Shown here piece by piece: positions 51,300-62,285 of a stretch of 64,000 bases of DNA. Source of the stretch: Pyrrhosoma nymphula (lineage: Eukaryota; Arthropoda; Insecta; Odonata; Coenagrionidae). Under the pieces are notes generated by a model, which had not been told where the DNA came from, did not search any database, and worked only from the letters and a program-made list of their open reading frames with translations. Where the stretch lies: assembly GCA_963573305.1 (NCBI GenBank), contig OY754329.1, forward strand, positions 148,253,266-148,317,265, read 5' to 3'. The translations under genes and the position numbers were made by a program. How positions within the stretch are numbered: position 1 is the stretch's first letter; every line of letters starts with the position of its first letter.

Positions 51300-51434
51300 C
51301 TCGAAGGGTGACGTTCACGTATCCGAGGCCAATGTAAGCGCCCAAATGGCCTCCGATTTTCTCCCGCGAGAAGGCGCGGTAAGAGCTGACGATGTCCGTG
51401 GACGCGACGTGCCAGCCGCAGCCATAGTTGGCCA
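51300..51434 (-). CDS. mol: DUOX maturation factor, internal exon (5' of the pair)
   Basis: Internal coding exon of the dual oxidase maturation factor (DUOXA; Drosophila moladietz/NIP). This multi-pass membrane protein pairs with DUOX, helps it leave the ER and is needed for hydrogen peroxide production. The exon encodes 44 full codons beginning ANYGCGWHVAS and containing SSYRAFSREK and GLGYVNVTLR. These match the start of the large extracellular loop after the second membrane segment of DUOXA proteins. NVT is an N-glycosylation sequon at a position where the family is glycosylated. Splice sites on the minus strand are good: a CT-rich tract ending in TTTGCAG before 51434 and GTAAGTG after 51300. 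The exon begins with 2 bases of a split codon and ends with a single G. That G joins the CG starting the next exon to make an Ala codon in frame. The exons coding the N-terminus and first membrane segments should lie to the right and were not found before 64000. Function comes from the family; exon limits are read from the sequence. Confidence 0.9.
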
Positions 51435-54400
51435 CTGCAAAGAGAGAGGGAGAGAGGTCAAGTCAGTCGGTTGGAAAATCACGCGTGGATGCAGGGACAC
51501 GAGCTGTTCCCGCACGGGTACCAACTGAACTGTAACGGGAATGCCCACAGGTAATAAATCAACGATAATGCCGTCACTAAATCAGACAAAGTGGCCAATG
51601 AAGATTGAATTCAGATGCCGTTTCAACCACTCAACTCCAATGAGCCATTGATAACAACCCCTCATCCATATACGTGCAGCTATTGCAAGACGATCGTTAT
51701 GTATTAGAAATAAGGAAATATGTACTCATATTTACACCATCTACGTGCGGTAAATATAATAAACTGCTCTTCGTTTCCAATTTCAAGCCCTATACGTAGT
51801 TGAAAATCGTAGTCTTAGCATCATAATCCTCAAGTTACGTCAATTAGAACATATATATGATTTTCGTTTCCTGATATCCGACCAATTTATTTTTGCAGAG
51901 ACGTACGAAAATGTCGTCCGTGAACAATGTACTAGAAATAAGTCTCCTCTGAGAAAGTCCTTCAATCGCGGAGGGCGATCCATAAATGTGGGATGATGTA
52001 CGCAATCTGTATCCTCATGGGGCAAGCGTGATTAGAACTCTGGATAGGTGAGGCAAGGCTCATTTCCTAAGCCCCTCCTCCGTCGTTTAGTGGTGGTGCT
52101 TTTAATTACAGGGTGTGCGGGTGGATAGTCGGACGGCAGCGGCGAGGGTGCGACACATCCCCGATGGGTTCTCGCCCCGCCCTCGGAAAGACACCAGCAA
52201 CCATCCTCGGCTCCAAAAAACAAAGGAAAGGCCCATCAGAAGTGTTGAGCCTTAAATCAGACGGTGTCGTATTCTTCAATTTATAATTACATTTTTGAGG
52301 ATTGCAGAAAATTTTCAGATGAATTGCAGAAAAAGTAAAGGCCATATTGCACCAAAAAATTGAGCTAATAAACATAATATATGCTCAAAGATGCTTTGCA
52401 ATTTCCATGAGATGATTTAATTTTGTTCCTCGAGGAGTTCAACTGCTCATAAATAGCAGCAACTGCTTAGGAATAAAGTTTAAAAAATGAATTAATTAAC
52501 TCATGTAAATTATCAGTTTCAATCTCATATCGAAAAATGCTTTTCAACATTCGGCATTACTGCTGAAAAATAGGAGAAAAAGCAGCTCTTGCAGAACTTT
52601 TCATTCACAAAGGGAACAAAACAGTATCCACTAGTTTAAGTGTCGCAGTCTAAGGTACATATCTAAATTACATCTCTCATTATCTCAATAAAGAAAGTTT
52701 TAGAAAAATAATAATAAATTTAAATAATTTTTTTTACCAACGTGGATCCAATAAATGAAATGCATAGCCTCTTCCACTGAAACGAAGGGATTTTTAGAAC
52801 TTGAGTTTTTAATATTTTTCCAAACATTCAGGCATAGATGGAAATAGATTTAATGGATTACCTACTCCTCGCCTATGATTACGGAAATCGTATTGTGTGT
52901 CAACAGTGTTCAGTTCGTAGGGCTATTCGCACGTCAGTGCCAGAGATGGCAACGCGGATAACTCGAGAAGGGCACTTGATCTATTCGCTCGGACAGTTCT
53001 ACGGCGTCGCCCGGACTCCACCGGCGCCAAATTTGTGCGTCACCCAGTGAAAGGCCTCTGTTCAAATATCTTCATCCCTATTTGCTCCATGCTCAAAATG
53101 GATGTAGGTCAGGAAAAGATGCAAACTTCAACGCCTTGACACGTCTAGGTACCCCGCAGAAAACTCGACAAAGTGTTACCAGAATTGGTAAAGACATTCG
53201 CCACTCTGCAAACATTTTGAAAAGCCAGTGACCCATGACTAATGATGGAAAGGTTTCATCGTGGCCATTTAGTCACAACATTGTCCGTATTATTTTGACC
53301 CGAGTATTTTAAATTAGCGCCATTTTGTACTATCATTAACGTTGGAGAAGGGTGGGGCTCCTTTCATCCGGCCATAAATACCAAATGCTGACTTATAAAC
53401 CAATCTTATAATTCTACCACCCCTTTGAAATCATTCAAAACAAGTCAAACCCTGAGTTTGAAACAACAAATTGATTGGATTACCGATTTCTATGTCATTG
53501 CATGGATACTGAGCGCTCTAGTTATATTGATGCTTATTTATTCATATCGCTACATAGTCTCATTGTTGAGGATACCTACCTATCTATCGACAAGTTAAAT
53601 GTTAAGTTTTGAGATTTAATGAAAAATTAAAGAAACATTGGGAGGGCCAGAAATGAAGAAATTTTAACATAATATGGTTGTCATGGCGACAAATCTTGCT
53701 ATAGACGAGCAAAGTAAGTGGTGACGGAAAAGAATATGCACAGCAAGAGAAATAACCATGAAGGAAGAAGAATATAAATTCGGTGCAATGCTCTTGGACT
53801 ACAACTACTTTCAGGCCGGTGATATCGCAACTGGCCGACTGTGTATTGATAGTTTCGTCTACTATCAACCAGATGAAAAATTTACCAGCGAGTCTTCTAT
53901 ATTTTTCCCTTTTTCCAATACTGAATTAGATACCTTGCGAGAAATTTTCAGTAAAATTATTTCAACTCTGAATTTAAATATCGCACAGCTACTCTAAAAT
54001 TCTAGCAATCTTGCATCGACAAAGACTATCTCAGGACTCGAGTTTTGGGGAGGTTTAATAAAAACTGAAAATTTATTTTTCCCACGCTTGATTTTTTTTG
54101 CTGCTCGTCTGAATAAGTACTTACCTGTTTTAGTTTAAGTGACGTTAAATTAAGATAAAGGAATTCGTCAAACAATTATACCCTTTTGCAAATTTAAGAA
54201 TGAACGACGAATGATCCCGACACAATAGATACATTAACTCATGCCGTTTATTTAATCGAGCCGCGAACTCCATTCAAGTCGACAATTCAATAAACAGCTT
54301 TAGGACCATAATATCACTGATCCGAACAAGAACTCGAGAAGATATTTGGGATCAATAGCTTAGTTGTGTCTTAGAAAGGAATTCATAGAATCGGTCGATC

Positions 54401-54489
54401 ACATTACAGACAATTTTGGGCAAGTGTAAGTAATAATTAAATTCGCGCGCATAATTAGTCAAAGGAAAACCTTTCAGCTAGGACATAAA
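51435..54489. other. Upstream intron of mol, nothing recognised
   Basis: Begins with the CT-rich acceptor tract of the mol exon on the minus strand. No N-terminal mol exon was recognised. A short CG-rich patch lies at about 52070-52220. Confidence 0.5.
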
Positions 54490-54640
54490 GTATGCTAGCC
54501 GCAGCAGTCAGCTCTGTGACTCGCCGGTATCTATACCCAGGAGTCACAGGCTCAAATCCTGCATCGGGTATGGATCCTCTGTTCGTCCTCTGAAAGCGGC
54601 CTTAGGTTAGACGGAGCAATATAACATTCGCAGTTAGTTT
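54490..54640 (+). mobile_element. tRNA-derived SINE-like copy with another tail
   Basis: An A-box-like GCTAGCCGCAGCAGTCAG at 54494-54511 and a B box GGCTCAAATCCT at 54549-54560 have tRNA-like spacing. Downstream sequence contains GAAAGCGGCCTTAGGTTAGA and does not match the other copies. It could be a tRNA pseudogene rather than a SINE. Confidence 0.5.
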
Positions 54641-54879
54641 ACCCAATAGCTATGTCCATAACCAAATATTTTGTTGGTTGATCGTCAAGCATGCCATACT
54701 ATCTCATTTAGATAATATAGGTATTGCACCGGCTTCAACCAAAAGATTTTATTGTACACATTATATCATTGATAACAGAAGGGGGAGGATATGAATGGTG
54801 AGGTGAAACAGTCTGGCAAAAATACTTAATGGATTAAAGAGAGAAATGTCTTTCCTATTCAGTGAAATATGAGCACGGT

Positions 54880-55760
54880 GGATGGCGAGCGATCCAGCTA
54901 TGCTCAGGAAAGCCAAGAGGTCGGGGAAACATCGAGCGAGGAGCGGCGAGGAAGGGAACAATGAATGGAGCAAGCCGTCTGTATGGCTTTATTTATTTGG
55001 TGAAGGGGTCGAGATGAGAGAGAGAGAGAGCACGGGGCGGATCGAATCGAAAGAAACGGAGCGAGAGAGATACAAAGAGAGACGCGGAGGTGGAACATGG
55101 AAACATAATGGCGGGGGATAGGTTGCGGTAGGGGATAGGGGAAGGGAATGGCTTACGCGTGTAAAGTGGTGGGTTTTACGGGGAAGTTTAAGGGGTTCGG
55201 AGAGGGTGAGTATTTCGGTTTTATTCATCCGGTGAAGGGATTGGCGGTCATTCGGTGGGAAAATGTTGAAAGGGGACCGCGGGTGCGCTCTCGGGTAGCA
55301 AGCGAGCGCGAGCACCCACGATCGGTCCGCGGCCACCATTGTGGGCGCCGCCCCTCCCCCCCCCTCCCTTCGACCCACCGAACGAATGGGTCAATCACTG
55401 GAAGGCTTCCAACGAGCAGAGGGTGGAAGGGGGTGGGGGGCAAGAAGGGGAGGAGGAGATGAGGGTAAGGGGAGAGGGGTTTGAGTGTACGTAAGTGCTC
55501 CGCGCAAGAGAGGTGCTTTTATTATTTCGTGTCGGTAGTGGTGGCGAAGGCACAAAAAGACGCCCGCGACCGGCCGGCCCTTTCCATTCCCTGGGAAGCG
55601 GATAAACGAGTGGGGGAGGGCAAAGCACACGACGCCTCTTTCTTACGACCACCTCGCCATTATGGCTTTCAACGGTGGCGGCGGCGGGAGGAATCTCTTC
55701 TCTGGTGCGGGGGAGGAGAACGGTCCAGGCCAACGAGGGAAGCAAGCGGGGGAAAACGAA
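54880..55760. promoter_or_regulatory. CpG- and GA-rich island
   Basis: The longest GC-rich patch in the window. It contains GA runs at 55014-55030 and again near 55062-55080, which are potential GAGA-factor sites, many CG dinucleotides, and overlapping long frames on both strands that look compositional. It lies upstream of the mol exons on the minus strand, so an internal promoter or enhancer is possible. A plus-strand frame starting MAFNGGGGGRN at 55662 has no recognisable domain. Confidence 0.25.
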
Positions 55761-57841
55761 AAAGATTTTATCGTCGCGGAATGCAATAAATGGTTTTTTC
55801 ATTTCCTCAATAGAGATATTCTTCTCGGCCGAGGTGTTTTTTTATCAAGTAAAAGAATTTCCCATAAGTTTCTCGGCTTTGGCCGGAGAAAAAACACCCT
55901 TAGCAACCATTAAAACACGGGCTACAGGCTCATAAAAGTGCCCACAAATTTTTTTTAGGCTACAAAATGTTCACAGTAGTGTATTATTTTATAGTTTGGT
56001 GTCAAGTTACATTCAAGGCCCGAAGAATTTACATCTGGTTCGGATTTTACGTTGAACAAAAAAATAATATCTTCCTATCGACACCAAAACACACTCTTGG
56101 TAGATAAAAAGGAAATTGTAATAATCACAGTGAAATAGACAAGCGAGTAATACAAAATCTGAAGCTAGAGTACATTAGCAGAAGAGCTAAGAAGAGCTAA
56201 GTGGACCAGACCTTTAAACATTGTTCCACGTAATATCTAGTAATGGCTCCTTAAAAATATTAGATTCAGGATGCAAAAGGTGACGGACAGCATATTATAG
56301 ACTTTAAAAATAAAACCAGGAGAGTGTCAAGCATGACAGATGAGGCAAGTGAAAGCGGAGTTTGACTAGTTCACTTTTTTGAAACTCGAATGAAGACACT
56401 TTCAAAAGAAAATGATTTATTTTCGCCACAGGAATTACGTAATATCTAGTTTGAAGAGATACGGAGGCAGACTTCAAAATAAAGCACCTCTCACCGAATA
56501 GTTTATTACACTCTTGGCATAGAAGCGCGAAGAAAACTTTAAGTCTAGTCTTATAATTATGAATATTCTTCAATCATAACCATTTCAACTATGAGAGAGA
56601 AACGAAAAATGATATGATTTAAAGGCTTTCGTCACGCATCACTGTGATCCATTTATGTCATGAAAATATCGGTAGCTGCACTATTATTCTAGCCGTAAAT
56701 ATTATTGACTACAAGAGGGATGAAAGGGAAATGGGAAAAATTGAAGGGCTATCGTTGAATTCTCAATGATTCGTTTTATTTTTCCATATAAAGACTTTAG
56801 CCTATGTGTACATAGTCATTGCGATGGCAGGGGTCTCGGTGATACACATAGAGAAACCGTGGCCCTAATGAGATGTATATAACCGAGATGATCATGACTT
56901 TTCAATGCATTTATCCGGACAGTAATTTTTTTCCTCTCATAGGCAGAGCCGCGAATGGGTTTTGAATTAGTATTTCGCAGTATTGACTTCCCACAAGTCA
57001 TCAGGTTCTTGTATCCCAGTGACCCCCTCCTGCTCCCTTCCCTGCCCATCTTCTCTTACCCCATTGAGAAAATGCGGCGTGCGTAAGAGCTTTTAATCTG
57101 ATTTGACACTGGGATTTATGTTCTCACTGGTCTTCGCATCTTGATGAACGGCCCAGGGAAAGGAATAGAGTAGGCACCCCGGTCTTCGCCCGAACAGCGC
57201 ATTTTTCCAGTGGAGATTTATAGTCTCACTTCATTTTCATAGATAGAGAATTCATGCTATTAATGAAATAGACTGACTGACGAGGTTGATTACTGTAAAT
57301 TCTCTTCGTCATAATGAAATAAGCACGACTAGAGAAGGCATTATCCATGGAATCGTAGGTGGTAACAGGGGCACACTTTGTAATGCATAGGAGGTGCAAA
57401 ATATTGAACTATGACGAAGAGAACATATTACACGAAAGATCACATTAATTGCCATACGTAGAGGCTTCTTTAATCTCCAGCTCAAAACTTGCCTCATTAA
57501 TTCCTCTTGAAATAAAAAGGGAAAACGTAGAAAAATCAGGAGAAAAACTAAGATAAAAGCAGTTTAATGTCTCCTATCTCTAGACCCTTCAAGGCCAAAT
57601 TCGATCATTAAAGAATGAACCTGAAAAAATAATCAAACAAGCTATTCCCGATTATCTTTAGGGTAATGCGATACTATTTTACTTAGTCTTCCGTTTCATT
57701 ACTTAAATTACGAGTACTATCATAATGTAAACCTGTTAAAAGCACAACGTGTACCCAAATAATGTAATTAAATTAGTGATTTAAATGAAGTTGATACAAA
57801 TTCAACTTAAAAACGGTCATCAATGTATTGGCATTGAAAAT
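55761..57841. other. Nothing recognised
   Basis: AT-rich, without long frames or repeat partners seen by eye. Confidence 0.6.
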
Positions 57842-58020
57842 CTTGGTGGCTCTCTCCAGTGGAGAGAGCCTCAGTGAATCAGTCGTTGATGAGCGGGTAG
57901 AGGTACCGAAGGACTCCCACAGGGACCTCTGGAGGGACCCTTGACCCCTTTCACCAACCACTATTTTATACTTCTTTCTGCATTGCGTCATGCATTTCAC
58001 TAGTGAGTGCCACTACCCCT
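57842..58020 (+). repeat. Dispersed ~200-bp repeat, copy 2
   Basis: Second copy of the repeat at 455-655, same orientation, 57 kb away. Its frame has a stop after LWRDP. A local inverted motif CTCTCCAGTGGAGAG occurs at about 57852-57867. Confidence 0.65.
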
Positions 58021-58631
58021 TCAAATTATATTTCAGCTAGGTTCCTATCGGGGATCAAATTTTATTGACGGCAATAGAGGCATTTTTATGATTGAAAACA
58101 TATGTACTTTAGCAACAGTTATGAGATGCTAACACTTACGCGACATCATGGGATGTATTATTAATTACGAGTAGGCAATTACAAGAAGGCTTGAACACTA
58201 AGAACACTCAGCGCACAGTTTTACGAAATAGGACTACGTACGATTTTTCAGAAGTGAATCTTGGCGTGCATAGAGATTTTATCTTGAAATCGCCAGTACA
58301 ACAAATATTCATGAAACTCGATAAATATTTATGAAATATATTTATACTTTTAAGTTTCAAAAGATTAGCATACCAGTTATTAAAGCACTTATGAGTAATA
58401 GAAACTATTGAAGGATAACTTTTATTACTCGCCATAACATATAATGCCGTTACGTAATAACTTGGCATGTTTAACGGATTCGGTACGACATGGAGAATGG
58501 AAATTGCATAGCATGAATCAATTTACAACGTGCCAAACAATTTATTTCTTAAATAAAGTTGGAAAACGTGGTACAATTTACCTGTTTTATTACTGATTAT
58601 GGTTATTTATGGTTAATATTCATTTTATATT

Positions 58632-58774
58632 ATATTCTCATATTCTTAGAATATGAGAATATCGTTTTATATTATCGTTTTATAGAGAGAGTAAATTATC
58701 GTTTAGAACATGGTATGGGTATGGTTCTTGATGGTTTATATTCTTTTTATATTATATTCTCATATTCTAAGAAT
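58632..58774. repeat. AT-rich palindrome plus repeated arm
   Basis: A perfect inverted repeat with 15-base arms (ATATTCTCATATTCT and its complement) and a 1-base spacer occupies 58632-58662. The same arm, within a 24-base identical stretch, recurs at about 58745-58768. The whole area is AT-rich and partly simple sequence. Confidence 0.6.
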
Positions 58775-59526
58775 AAAAAGTATATTATCGTTTAAAATAA
58801 TTGCGTTAAAGAATTGGGAATAGAACTAGTTCATAGAAAAAATTAAAAAAACGTGAGAGAAAATTAGTTCAATTCGAAAAAAATATGGGAAAATAATGCT
58901 CTATGAAAAATAACATAACCTTTAGGGACATCGTTGTAGCTGATACGTGGTAAAAATGTCAGTAGGAAAAGAGGAATTTTTTAACACTTTAGTCAATTTA
59001 GTCGATTAAGAAGTAGCATGTGCAATGAAATTAGAAACAAAATGTGCCATAAATTAAAAAACGAGGATTGAGCATGAGTGAAAAAAATTCCTAGAGCCAC
59101 TGCAATGCTTTAAGACAAACAAAGGCGGATAGCACATAGAAAACGGTATTTGCGAATATATTTCACCTCTTACAATTAGGGAGTTCTTAAGAGCCAGATG
59201 AGTTCAAACAGATCAAATCAAAGATACAATCTCAAGCATCAGTAAGTTCTTCCTACGCAAAATTAGCGAGAAAAATGAAAACAAAATGTTCAGAATCCCC
59301 TGTCACAAGCCAACGAGTTTTCAATATCTACCAATGGATTATAAATAGAAATGTTCCCACTCTCCTCAGTAAAAACAGATAGTTATTGAAGAATAGTCTC
59401 TTCACTTTTAACAGCATGAGGAGGAAATCGGGAGGAAAATTTTATTTATCAGGGAACAAAAAAATGCATTCCCAGAGGATAAGTCTCTCCTGGAAAACCA
59501 TGGGAAATACTGGTACGTAGATTCAG

Positions 59527-59671
59527 ATATATGTCAGCAATCTCTCGGGATTTACTCCGGGTATTTTGGTCCATGGCGGCCGACGATTTGATGCTCGACT
59601 CGAGCGTCGAATCGTCAGCCACCATGGACCAAAATACCCGGAGTAAATCCCGAGGGATCGCTGACATACAT
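59527..59671. repeat. Near-perfect ~145-bp palindrome
   Basis: Arms of about 70 bases meet at a CTCGAG centre (59599-59604) with essentially no spacer. Both arms contain CTCGGGATTTACTCCGGGTA and TTTTGGTCCATGG. About six differences are visible, all transitions, and several are CG in one arm and TG/CA in the other, as expected from methyl-CpG decay after the inversion. On each strand the arm opens with GCCRCCATGG and a short frame MDQNTRSKSR. Could be an inverted duplication of a retroelement 5' end. Confidence 0.8.
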
Positions 59672-62194
59672 CTTCACCGGGAAAGCCTGAAATCCTAGAT
59701 TCAAATATTTTAATTTAATATACGATTATTGCCTAAATCTTATCACATAACTCCATATTACGTTTTACGACGCATTGCACTTGATAGACACTGATACGCA
59801 CAGATGATGCCACAAGATAAAATACCTGTCAATGTTGCCAGTATTTAATGCAAAAGGATGACACCTTTCGAAAACAGTCACAGAGAATTACAGTAAACAA
59901 GGTCAATATAAAAAAATATCAAGTTATCAGAGAGTCACAACTCAAAATTCAAATTAAAAATTTTATTTTCATTTTAACAGTACAATTATTCATAAAACAA
60001 TTGCAAGAAGTAACGGATGCGAACCGATAATATTTTAACGATGTATCTAGAAAAACTGCTCTTTTATAGACACATTTCAAATGTTGAAGCAGTGAAATAC
60101 AATGGAAACCTTTATTCTAAATAAAATATTTGATTCACATCTTTCCTCCGATTCCAATCTTCAGTTCAGGTTAGTCTTGCTGTTTTATTTGCCGCTTACA
60201 TATATTCAAGACAGGAAAGTTAGTACTCTCTTTCTATTCTTGAAGTCAAATTCAGTTTTTCTCACCAAAACATACCTTCACATCATGCTATCTCATCTTT
60301 CGACATTAAGTTTTCTCGGCGTCATATGAAGGTAAAAAGGCACTTTCAGCCATTAATGTAATACAATTGTATCTGACCTCAGCGGACTTTCGAGTGATAT
60401 AAAATTGCACTCAAATTTTCCTCTGCACTGAAATTCCTTTCCTGGATGAATTTAGATTCCCTTTGCCTCGACCGATGGATCGCTAAATCGTTTCACCGGA
60501 GGACGGGAGTTTATCGGGCTCAGTCGAGGGAGCACCAACTACAGCACGTGTAAGACCTTCCCCCTCTGAAACGGCACCGTCGATAATTAAAGCAAAAGGC
60601 TGAATTAACTGGATATCCTTGTCACCCACGCGAACATCCGCGCTGAGAAATTGAAAAAAAGAGTCGGCCGAGGGAAGTTGCAGGGCGGCGAGTCGTGTTG
60701 TCTCAAGTGGAATTGTATCAATCCTCTCCTATCAACGTTATTCCTCCCGAAAAACGTCCAGAGGTATCCAATTTCCTCGATGAAAATTATGAATGATATA
60801 CGTTAGGCTGGGTAAAATTTGTGTTTAAAGGGTTTTAAGTGAAGCCGAGTAAAATACAGGTGTTTTTCAAGATCCATACGTGACTCTTTGAAGCCATCGG
60901 CATAGGTAACATACCACTTCTTGGTCTGAACTGCACTCGATAATGGCGTGAAACTCCTCCGCACTTGGAGATTGTGTTATTCGAGTGTATTTTAATAACT
61001 GAAGTGCTAAGCGGATTCTCGATTATAGAAGCGTATCCAAGAATAACTATGAACTTAAACTAGTTGGAAAATTAAGAGATTAAGTATATTTTATCGTGTA
61101 TGTTATAGTAATGCAAAATAAGTTTATAAAAATATTTCTGACCACGGAGTTTTTAAAATTAAAAGTGCTTCATTGCTCATGGGTCACTAGTTTCTCAATT
61201 CAGCTACTGTAAAAGAAGTCCCTGTGGAAATTGATTTAAATGGTTACCACCTTCGTTGTCCATAGTCACGTGATGTAACGTAGCTGCCATATTATTCATA
61301 TCCATGTGCTGATGGCGACTGATTGTGATCTGATAAATTCCTTTCATAACTTTGTTCATATCTTACGTGTGCCTCGGTCGAACATGAGCTCGGATTTATT
61401 TTACGAGATCTAAGATTTCGTCAAAACATGTCTAACTACGTGAGACGGTCAAGAGTATTCTAACATGACAAATGAAGCTTTCCGCATGTCACGTGACTCC
61501 ATCGTAATACGATAAATAGTGGAAATTAAGTAAATTTTGGATGTCAACTTTTGAGTAAAAGCAGCGACGTAAGATAACATTACTCGTCGCTCCTTACAGA
61601 CTGTTGATGGGCTGTAAACGGGTATTCGTTCATTAAGACAAAAGCGCCTATATTCAGCTGCTTTCAATAATGTCTACTTATATTATTGATATATCAAATA
61701 CCATTTACCTTATATTTGGAATGTAACAATTGATAACAGTCGTGCTTGATGATTTTTGTAAAATATTCAAGTACGTTGTTGTTGACTGAACTTTAGTTGG
61801 TCAAAGTTTGGTAACATATGACTGAGAGACGTATGCCCAATTAGGGAACTATTAACTTCATTCCACATTGTTCTATCGAGGTGGTACCGATGAGACAGTC
61901 ATTATCTAGCTCTTTATTCCCATATTGGCAAATGTAAGAGGCGTAATTAACCGTTTCTAAGCTGAATAACATGTTGCACAAATAGAGGATGTTAATAAAT
62001 TAATTGAAAAACTTCCATACCGCGTTAAAACAAAATAGAACCTTATATTAATTTGCTCAAACGTTTTTTAAACAAGTAACTCATGTATTTTATACCGGTA
62101 GGTTGCTTGTAGCATTACTGTGATGTGTCAGCTGATCAGTTTTGCTAAACAGCAACGTTAATAACAGTGCAATATTCCACATAGGAAAAATCAT
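59672..62194. other. Nothing recognised
   Basis: AT-rich with a mild CG-rich patch at 60470-60720. No gene, tRNA or repeat recognised. Confidence 0.6.
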
Positions 62195-62285
62195 TCACCT
62201 TGACCAGGATTCGAACCCGAATCCCTCGATTTCGCGTTGAGTGCTTTAGCCAGTTAAGTTACCGAGACGTCCTCCTCCCGTGTGG
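62195..62285 (-). mobile_element. tRNA-like head (SINE or tRNA pseudogene)
   Basis: On the minus strand an A-box-like TGGCTAAAGCAC (62241-62252) and a B box GGGTTCGAATCC (62207-62218) are well preserved. The sequence then runs into GATTTTTCCTATGTGGAA, reminiscent of the ATTTTTCAGTGGAA body of the other SINE-like copies. A complete tRNA cloverleaf with CCA-side pairing is not evident. Confidence 0.55.

Noticed and set aside
51315..51548. 77-codon minus-strand ORF across the mol exon
   Set aside because: It is in a different frame from the exon that matches DUOX maturation factors and runs through the splice acceptor.
53758..53997. 79-codon plus-strand ORF
   Set aside because: Not recognised, AT-rich, and no splice or promoter context.
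55662..55913. Frame starting MAFNGGGGGRN in the CpG island
   Set aside because: Glycine run is compositional, two overlapping plus-strand frames are equally open, and there is no known domain.
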